Assembly: GCA_002894665.1 (NCBI GenBank)
Contig: NCRB01000015.1
Location: 1 to 56,819 of the forward strand
DNA: 56,819 nucleotides
Origin: Salinivenus iranica
Lineage (GTDB): Bacteria > Bacteroidota > Rhodothermia > Rhodothermales > Salinibacteraceae
Direction of reading: 5' to 3'
Both the position numbers and the translations under genes were made by a program. Below are positions 51,266 to 56,819 of the stretch, in pieces. Under the pieces are notes generated by a model that was not told the origin of the DNA, made no database searches, and worked only from the letters and a program-made list of their open reading frames with translations. How positions within the stretch are numbered: the stretch's first letter is position 1; each line of letters opens with the position of its first letter.

Positions 51266-52921
51266 ATGCGTCTGTTCAACCTCGTCGCACTCGTCGTCCT
51301 CGTCCTGGCCGTCGGAGGCGCTGGATGTGAGGGGGGCAACGCGCAGCCGGCCCGCCCGCTTCCGTCTCTGCAGTCGGCCTACGACGTGCAGCACTACGAG
51401 TTGGAGGTGCGCGTCCGCCCCGAGGCGAAGACCATTGCGGGGACCCTGCGAATGCGGGCCGCTGTCCGGGATACGCTCCGCGCCGTGCTCCTGGACCTGG
51501 ATTCTCGCCTTCACGTGGAGGATGTTTGGGTTGGGGGCGAGGCCCTTCCCCCGGACTCCATTACCCGCCCCGCGGCCGGCAATCAATTGCGGGTGGGGCT
51601 TCCCGAGTCGCGACCGCCGGGCGACAGCGTCGGGGTTCGGGTTGCGTATCAGGGGGCGCCCCGCGTGGCCCCCAATCCGCCCTGGGATGGGGGCGTCACC
51701 TGGAGCACAACCCCCGCGGGCGCGCCCTGGATCGCCACGTCGGTCCAAACCAACGGGGCCTCCCTGTGGTGGCCCGTCAAGGACCACCCGTCCGATGAGC
51801 CGGACTCGATGGACATTGCCCTCACGGTGCCCGACTCGCTGGTGGCGGCGTCGAACGGGCGGCTCCGTGCCATCGACCGGACTTCGGACACCACCCGGAC
51901 CTTCCGGTGGCACGTGTCGATGCCCATCAACGCGTACAACGTCACGATGAATGTGGCGCCCTACGCCCGCGTCGACACCACGTACGAGAGCACGGCGGGC
52001 GGGCGGGTGCCGGTGTCGTTCTATGCCCTGCCGTCGGATTCGGCGGAGGCGGCCCGCGTGCTGCCGGACTTTCTGCGGCAGCTCCGCTTTCTGGAGGAGA
52101 CCCTGGGGCCCTATCCGCCCCGGGCCGACAAGTACGGCGTGGCGCAGGCCCCCTTCCTGGGCATGGAGCACCAGTCGCTGATTGCCTACGGGCACGACTT
52201 TTCGACCGGCGGCCTGGGGTACGAGGCCCCTTTTGATGCGTTGCACTTCCACGAACTGGCGCACGAGTGGTACGGCAACCTCGTGACGGTGCAGGACTGG
52301 AAGGACTTCTGGCTCCACGAGGGGCCGGCCACCTACCTGGAAGCGCTCTACGCCGAGCACCTGCGCGGCGACCGTGCCTACCACGCGGTGACGAATCACT
52401 TTCGGACGCAGGTGCAGGGCGGGGGGGCCATCGCCCGCCGCGAATCAACAACGGCGCAGGGCATTTATCACCGCGACGTGTATTTCCGAGGGGCGTTGCT
52501 TCTCCACACGCTCCGGTACTGGGTGGGGGAGGCGGCGCTCCGCACGATCCTTCGGCGCATCGTGTATCCGGAGGGGACGGCCGAGGGCGAGGAGCCCCCC
52601 TTTCGGCATGTGACGACCGAGGACGTTGTCGACACGGCGGAAGCGGTGACGGGCCGGTCGCTCGAAGCCTTCTTTGAGGTGTACCTGTATCAGGCGTCCC
52701 TGCCCCGGCTGGTGACGGAGCGCTCCGAGGGCACCCTCACGCTGCGGTGGGAGGAGACGGGGACGGTGCCGTTCGAGGTGCCAGTGCCCGTGCGGGTCGA
52801 CGGCGCCACGCAGCGGGTGGACATGACGGGCGGGCGGGGGCAGGTCGAGGTCCCGCGGGACGCGGAGGTCACGGTGGACCCAAAAGGCTGGGTGCTGCGG
52901 GCGGAAGAGGGACCGGCGTGA
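51266..52921 (+). CDS. M1-family metallopeptidase, predicted lipoprotein
   Basis: 551 residues. An N-terminal lipobox GGAGC (Cys21) followed by EGG suggests anchoring on the outer side of the membrane. The aminopeptidase N fold is clear: substrate-recognition loop with GMEHQ in place of the usual GAMEN, zinc motif HELAHEWYGN (HELAH at 329-333) and the downstream zinc ligand in WLHEGPATYLE. It lacks the long C-terminal ERAP-like domain, so it is a short M1 form. Likely trims peptides or oligopeptides outside the cytoplasm. Confidence 0.92.
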   Translation: MRLFNLVALVVLVLAVGGAGCEGGNAQPARPLPSLQSAYDVQHYELEVRVRPEAKTIAGTLRMRAAVRDTLRAVLLDLDSRLHVEDVWVGGEALPPDSITRPAAGNQLRVGLPESRPPGDSVGVRVAYQGAPRVAPNPPWDGGVTWSTTPAGAPWIATSVQTNGASLWWPVKDHPSDEPDSMDIALTVPDSLVAASNGRLRAIDRTSDTTRTFRWHVSMPINAYNVTMNVAPYARVDTTYESTAGGRVPVSFYALPSDSAEAARVLPDFLRQLRFLEETLGPYPPRADKYGVAQAPFLGMEHQSLIAYGHDFSTGGLGYEAPFDALHFHELAHEWYGNLVTVQDWKDFWLHEGPATYLEALYAEHLRGDRAYHAVTNHFRTQVQGGGAIARRESTTAQGIYHRDVYFRGALLLHTLRYWVGEAALRTILRRIVYPEGTAEGEEPPFRHVTTEDVVDTAEAVTGRSLEAFFEVYLYQASLPRLVTERSEGTLTLRWEETGTVPFEVPVPVRVDGATQRVDMTGGRGQVEVPRDAEVTVDPKGWVLRAEEGPA

Positions 52922-52998
52922 GGACCGTCCAGGCCCAGCGGTTCCTCCGGTCTGCACGACGCCTCTAGCGTGTACGGGCGACTCGGAAGTGCGGAAAT

Positions 52999-53030
52999 AA
53001 AAAAGCCCCGTCCTCGAACGAGAACGGGGC
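52999..53030 (-). terminator. Intrinsic terminator for lpdA
   Basis: Arms 53005-53016 and 53019-53030 pair over 12 bp with one mismatch and a 2-base loop; on the minus strand the stem is followed by six T residues (complement of 52999-53004). It lies 28 bases after the lpdA stop and opposite the end of the M1 peptidase gene. Confidence 0.88.
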
Positions 53031-53058
53031 CTGGATTCCAAAACGGAGGCGCCGGGGG

Positions 53059-54477
53059 TTAGATGTTGATCGGCTGGTCGTAGGCGGAGCGTGTGGCCTC
53101 CATCACGGCCTCCGAGAGCGTCGGGTGCGGGTGCATCGACTCCATGATTTCGTGTCCCGTCGTCTCCAGCGTGCGCGAGGCGACGACCTCGGCGATCAGT
53201 TCCGTGGCCTCGCTGCCGATGATGTGGCAGCCCAGGAATTCGCCGTACTTCTCGTCGTAGATGGTCTTGACGAAGCCTTCCTGCTGGCCGAGCGCCGCGG
53301 CCTTGCCGTTGGCCTTGAAGGGGAATTTGCCGACCTTCACGTCGTACCCCTCCTCCTTGGCCTCCTCCTCGGTGTAGCCGACGGACGCGATTTGGGGCTG
53401 GCAGTAGGTGCAGGCCGGAATGTCCTTCTTGTCCATGGGCCGCACGTCGTGCCCGGCGATGTGCTCGATGCAGAGGATGCCCTCGTGGCTGGCCTTGTGC
53501 GCGAGCCAGGGGGCGCCCGTCACATCGCCGATGGCATAGACGCCGTCCACGTTGGTGCGGTAGTAATCGTCCACCACGATGTCGTTGCCGTCCGTTTCCA
53601 CGCCGACCGTCTCCAGGCCGAGGTCCTCGACGTTTCCTACGACGCCAACGGCGGAGAGCACCTGTTCGCACTCGATGTGCTCGGTTCCGTCGCCGGTTTC
53701 GACTTCGACCGTAAGCGGCTCACTGTCCTTGTCGACGCCCTGCACCCCGGCGCCGGTCATGACCTCGATCCCCGCCTTTTTGTAGGATTTCTCCAGCTCC
53801 TTCGAGACATCCTTGTCCTCGTTCGGCACCATGCGGTCCTCCACCTCGATGACCGTCACGTCGGTGCCCATGTGGTGGTAGAAGTAGGCGAACTCCACCC
53901 CGATCGCGCCGGCCCCCACAATCACGAGCGAGTCGGGCTGCTCCGTCTGGAGCATCGCCTCCTTCGAACTGATGACCTTCTCGCCGTCGATGGGGAGGAA
54001 GGGGAGCTCGTTGGGCCGTGCGCCGGTGGCCAGGATGATGTGATCGGCGGTCACGGTCTGCTCCTCGCCGACCTCTTCGCCATCCATGTTGACGGACGGT
54101 TCGATCTCGACCGTGTCGGCGTCGGTGAGGCGACCGTGGCCGCGCAGGACGTCGATGTCGTTCTTCTTCATCAGGAACTGGACCCCCTGATTCATCTGAT
54201 TGGCCGCGCCCCGGCTGCGCTGGATGACGCTCGGAAAGTCGGCCGAGACGGACCCGTCGAGCTCCAGTCCAAAGTCGTCAAGGTGCGACGTTTCGGCCAT
54301 CACCTCGGCGCTTTTCAGGAGCGCCTTGGTGGGAATGCAGCCGATGTTGAGGCACACCCCGCCCAGCTTGTCCTTCTCGACGATCGCCGTCTTCATGTCG
54401 AGCTGAGAGGCGCGAACCGCCGTTTCGTAGCCACCGGGGCCGCTACCAATGATGACGCAGTCGTAGTGAGTAGCCAT
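53059..54477 (-). CDS. lpdA: Dihydrolipoyl dehydrogenase
   Basis: 472 residues from the ATG at 54477. FAD-binding GSGPGGYE, redox disulfide motif GGVCLNIGCIPTKALL, NAD-binding GAGAIGVEFAYF, and the C-terminal HPHPTLSE with the catalytic His and Glu are all present. E3 subunit of pyruvate, 2-oxoglutarate, branched-chain or glycine-cleavage complexes; the partner genes are not in the window, so it may serve several. Single gene followed by a strong terminator. Confidence 0.97.
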   Translation of the reverse strand: MATHYDCVIIGSGPGGYETAVRASQLDMKTAIVEKDKLGGVCLNIGCIPTKALLKSAEVMAETSHLDDFGLELDGSVSADFPSVIQRSRGAANQMNQGVQFLMKKNDIDVLRGHGRLTDADTVEIEPSVNMDGEEVGEEQTVTADHIILATGARPNELPFLPIDGEKVISSKEAMLQTEQPDSLVIVGAGAIGVEFAYFYHHMGTDVTVIEVEDRMVPNEDKDVSKELEKSYKKAGIEVMTGAGVQGVDKDSEPLTVEVETGDGTEHIECEQVLSAVGVVGNVEDLGLETVGVETDGNDIVVDDYYRTNVDGVYAIGDVTGAPWLAHKASHEGILCIEHIAGHDVRPMDKKDIPACTYCQPQIASVGYTEEEAKEEGYDVKVGKFPFKANGKAAALGQQEGFVKTIYDEKYGEFLGCHIIGSEATELIAEVVASRTLETTGHEIMESMHPHPTLSEAVMEATRSAYDQPINI

Positions 54478-54603
54478 AGGGAAAAGTCGGTGCGTGCGAC
54501 GGAGAAGCAGAACATGTGTAACGTACGCCCCGCTCTGCCCGAACCCCAAATCCCCGGTCCGACCCCGCCGAAAGGTTTCTGTGAATCCGGGCGGATGTCC
54601 CCG

Positions 54604-55854
54604 CTACTGGGCGGCCAGCCAGCCCGTGGGGTCGACCGATGTGTTTTGTGAGCGATCAAAGACCGCGAAGAAGATGCCGGGCCCTCGGGGCTCCGCCTCC
54701 GTCCCGGCTTCGCCGATCACCTCCCCGGCCTCGACGGTCTCGCCCTCGGCCACGTAAAGGGAGGAGAAGTTGCTGTACACCGAGAGATACTCCCCGTGGC
54801 GGATCACCAGATAGGTCCCATAGCCCGGCACGAAGTCGACCCCCCGCACCGTGCCCCGAAAGACCGCGCGCACCTCGCTCTCCGGGTTGGTGGCGATGAG
54901 GATGCCGGGATGATAGGTTTCGGTGCCGTGCACCGGGTCGACGCGGTTGCCAAACCCCTCGGTGATGGCCCCCTCTGCGGGCCAGGGAAGGGCGCCCCGA
55001 TTGTCCTCGAAGGAGGCCGACAGGTCCGCCCACTCGGAGGCGTCGCGGCCCCCTTCGGCCGTCGCCTCGGAACCGGCGGCGTCCGACCGGCGGGCAATCT
55101 TCTCCGAAAGCAGCTGGATCTGTTTCTCCAGCTGCTGCGCCTGGGCCTGCTTCTCTTCAATCTCGGACTCCAGCTCCGACCGGCGCGAGCGCAGGTCCGC
55201 GATGACTTCTCGCCGGTCGGCCTCCAGGGCCTCCAGGTTCTCGCGCTCGGTGCGAGCCTCCGCAAGCAGGCGCTCGGTCCGCTCGCGCTTCTCGGCCAGG
55301 GCGCTCCGCGAAGCTTCGATCTCTTCGGTGGCCGACTGGATGCTCGCGCGCTGGTCCTGCCGTTGCTGCGCAAAGCGCTGCAGGTACTGGACGCGGACCA
55401 GCATCTGGTTTACGGAACGAGACGCCAGGATGAGGGCGAGGTCGGGGACACGGCTGTACATGTACGCGTGACGGGCGCGGCTCTGGTATTCGCTCCGGAG
55501 GGCATCGAGCCGGTCCTGAAGCGTTTGGAGCGTGTCCTGTACCTGCTGGCGCTCGCCTTTGAGTTGGCGCAGGCGCTGCTGGTAGGTGGCGACGAGCTCT
55601 TCGCGCAGGGCAATTTCGCGCTGCAGTTCGTCCAGTCGCTGCTGGCTCGACTCGGCGGCCTCGGCGGTTTTTTGGAGCCGCTGTTGTTGCTGTTGAATCT
55701 GCTTCTGGAGCGTCTGGAGACGCTGCTGCGTGGCGGAGCGGCGGTCCTCGGGGTCGTCTTGAGCGCGGAGGGGGCCGCCCGCTGCCATCAGTAGCAGGGG
55801 GACGAGGACGAGCGTCCGGGAAGACCAGAAGAACGGAGGGACCAGGCCAGTCAT
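54604..55854 (-). CDS. EnvC-like murein hydrolase activator with degenerate LytM domain
   Basis: 416 residues. A signal peptide (cleavage near LRAQ, residue 31) is followed by a long coiled coil (about 38-265; EnvC type) and a C-terminal LytM/M23 fold (about 290-410). The zinc ligands of active M23 peptidases are missing: the HxGxD site reads HPGIL, the HxH position reads SNF, and the last His position is Phe. It should therefore act as an activator of an amidase at division, as E. coli EnvC does, not as a peptidase. It is next to the DUF4292-like lipoprotein gene, a common Bacteroidota pairing. Confidence 0.88.
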   Translation of the reverse strand: MTGLVPPFFWSSRTLVLVPLLLMAAGGPLRAQDDPEDRRSATQQRLQTLQKQIQQQQQRLQKTAEAAESSQQRLDELQREIALREELVATYQQRLRQLKGERQQVQDTLQTLQDRLDALRSEYQSRARHAYMYSRVPDLALILASRSVNQMLVRVQYLQRFAQQRQDQRASIQSATEEIEASRSALAEKRERTERLLAEARTERENLEALEADRREVIADLRSRRSELESEIEEKQAQAQQLEKQIQLLSEKIARRSDAAGSEATAEGGRDASEWADLSASFEDNRGALPWPAEGAITEGFGNRVDPVHGTETYHPGILIATNPESEVRAVFRGTVRGVDFVPGYGTYLVIRHGEYLSVYSNFSSLYVAEGETVEAGEVIGEAGTEAEPRGPGIFFAVFDRSQNTSVDPTGWLAAQ

Positions 55855-55875
55855 GAGGGGCCGTGCCGCACGAAA

Positions 55876-56664
55876 TTAGCGAAGGGGCTTGCGGGGAACC
55901 GACGAGGGAACGCCTAACTCAAAGGACAACCCGTTGGGATTTAGGTTCATGTCCCGGTATTGAATCATCGCCATGAGGTCGTCCGGCGGCCGTCGAAAGA
56001 TGACGCGGTGCGGAATCAGCACGCCCTCGACGCTCTGGAAGTCGGTAAACAGCCGTTCATCGACGACGGTCCCGTTTTCGTTTTCCCGTGTGTAGCGGAC
56101 CACGCGCCAGCGCGTCGGGTCCACGATCATGCGGGTGTCCGTGTTGCCGGTGGACAGGAAGTACTGCGAGCTGTCGGTTTCAACGGACCAGTCCCGGGAC
56201 TGAGAGGGCGACAGGAGCCCCAGCATGTTTTCGAAGATCTGGCCCGAGTTGACCGGAGCCGGGAGCAGTTCCTGGGCGTCGGCGAGGGGGCCGGTGCGCA
56301 GCACCCGACTTCGGCTGTCGTAGAACAGGACGCTGTCGGGGGTGAGGAGGAGCCGTCCGCCTTCGACGCCAAACAGACTGACCCGCATAAAGAGCGAGTC
56401 GGCCCGCCGCTGGCGCAGGTCGGCGTTGAACGATCGATTGCGGGAGGGGGTACGGACGGTCACTCGGGCCTCGGCCGAGTAGCTGTGGAGCGAGTCTCCC
56501 GACGCCGTGATGAGGGCGTTCATCTGCGCCGGGGTGTGATTGGGAAACCCGCTTGGAAGGGTGGGGGCGGTCGCCGCAGACGGCCCCCCACAGCCGGTCG
56601 CGAAGAACCCACCGACCAGGAGCAGAAGGGCAAAGAGGGAGACTCGAAAGCGGGAGGCAATCAC
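55876..56664 (-). CDS. DUF4292-like lipoprotein
   Basis: 262 residues from a GTG at 56664, chosen because it gives a regular lipoprotein signal ending at FATGC; the open frame extends to 56778. The mature part shows DUF4292/LolB-like beta-strand organisation (SYSAEARVTVRTP, LFMRVSLFGVEGGRLLLTPDSVLFYD, MLGLLSP). Proteins of this kind are outer-membrane-associated and thought to handle lipids or lipoproteins. It lies 21 bases upstream of the EnvC-like gene, both leftward, so they form a unit. The start is uncertain. Confidence 0.8.
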   Translation of the reverse strand: MIASRFRVSLFALLLLVGGFFATGCGGPSAATAPTLPSGFPNHTPAQMNALITASGDSLHSYSAEARVTVRTPSRNRSFNADLRQRRADSLFMRVSLFGVEGGRLLLTPDSVLFYDSRSRVLRTGPLADAQELLPAPVNSGQIFENMLGLLSPSQSRDWSVETDSSQYFLSTGNTDTRMIVDPTRWRVVRYTRENENGTVVDERLFTDFQSVEGVLIPHRVIFRRPPDDLMAMIQYRDMNLNPNGLSFELGVPSSVPRKPLR

Positions 56665-56819
56665 AAACGGGGAATCAATCTGAAACGAACGACGAAGGCC
56701 CTGCGATCTCACTGCGGGATGCTCCTCTCTCCTCAACCGACACCGTCGTGAGGGAACGATCCTCACGCGGCGCTCCACCGTCCGGTCCCGAGCTAGAGTC
56801 GGGGCGATGGGGGGGGGAG

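Noticed and set aside
53125-54651. A 508-codon plus-strand frame opposite lpdA
   Set aside because: Antisense to a gene with every catalytic motif; the translated product is His/Val/Leu-rich without motifs.
54604-55854. Active M23 endopeptidase
   Set aside because: Zinc-binding positions are replaced (Leu, Asn, Phe), so only an activator role is supported.

Overview
The window is GC-rich, densely packed bacterial chromosome of about 50 protein-coding genes. I see no tRNA, rRNA, insertion sequence, phage gene or CRISPR array. The organism looks like a Rhodothermota/Bacteroidota halophile close to Salinibacter. Reasons: a SusC/RagA-type TonB-dependent receptor, a DUF4292-like lipoprotein beside an EnvC-type protein, start codons that mostly lack a Shine-Dalgarno sequence, acidic proteins, and a malate dehydrogenase that strongly resembles my memory of the Salinibacter ruber enzyme. 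The assignment is inference; no database was searched.

Layout. 1-9.4 kb: SusC-like receptor, DJ-1/PfpI protein, zinc-ribbon membrane protein overlapping uvrC, a two-gene toxin-antitoxin module with its own palindromic operator, an AbgT transporter and a lipoprotein MsrA. 9.4-15.1 kb: a long leader and a FAS1 protein with a clear terminator, then a leftward cassette (a methylmalonyl-CoA-epimerase-like domain fused to an alpha/beta hydrolase, an aldo/keto reductase, an unknown protein), a cation diffusion facilitator and malate dehydrogenase. 15.2-19.8 kb: an e(P4)-type acid phosphatase lipoprotein, a DnaQ/GIY-YIG/UVR fusion nuclease and a Ppx/GppA-HD phosphatase. 20-27.1 kb: membrane-arm complex I genes nuoJKLM-phhB-nuoN, with a pterin dehydratase gene inserted, and an unknown protein.

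27.1-35.5 kb: aldehyde dehydrogenase, nicotinamidase, a leftward beta-oxidation operon (thiolase, FadJ-like enzyme, APH/P-loop kinase fusion) and a TrmH-family rRNA methyltransferase. 35.5-41.8 kb: an envelope region with a lipoprotein, a very unusual outer-membrane protein carrying two predicted beta-barrels joined by a Pro/Ala-rich and coiled-coil segment, an OmpA-family protein, then on the other strand a YbhN-type membrane protein and LolA. 41.9-47.2 kb: LigT-type phosphodiesterase and SLOG-type protein (divergent), then the leftward histidine operon hisB-proC-hisH-hisA-hisF plus a small membrane protein. 47.3-56.8 kb: an unknown protein with metG, mtnN, a membrane J-domain protein, an M1 peptidase lipoprotein, lpdA with a terminator, an EnvC-like activator and a DUF4292-like lipoprotein.

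Most of the window is housekeeping: respiration (complex I, lpdA, mdh), fatty-acid oxidation, histidine/proline/methionine metabolism, DNA repair and envelope biogenesis. The features least explained by known systems are the two-barrel envelope cluster (35.9-40.0 kb), the epimerase/hydrolase fusion (11.9-13.0 kb), the exonuclease/GIY-YIG fusion that keeps the four UvrC-type cysteines (16.3-18.0 kb), and the pterin dehydratase inside the complex I operon (24.6 kb).
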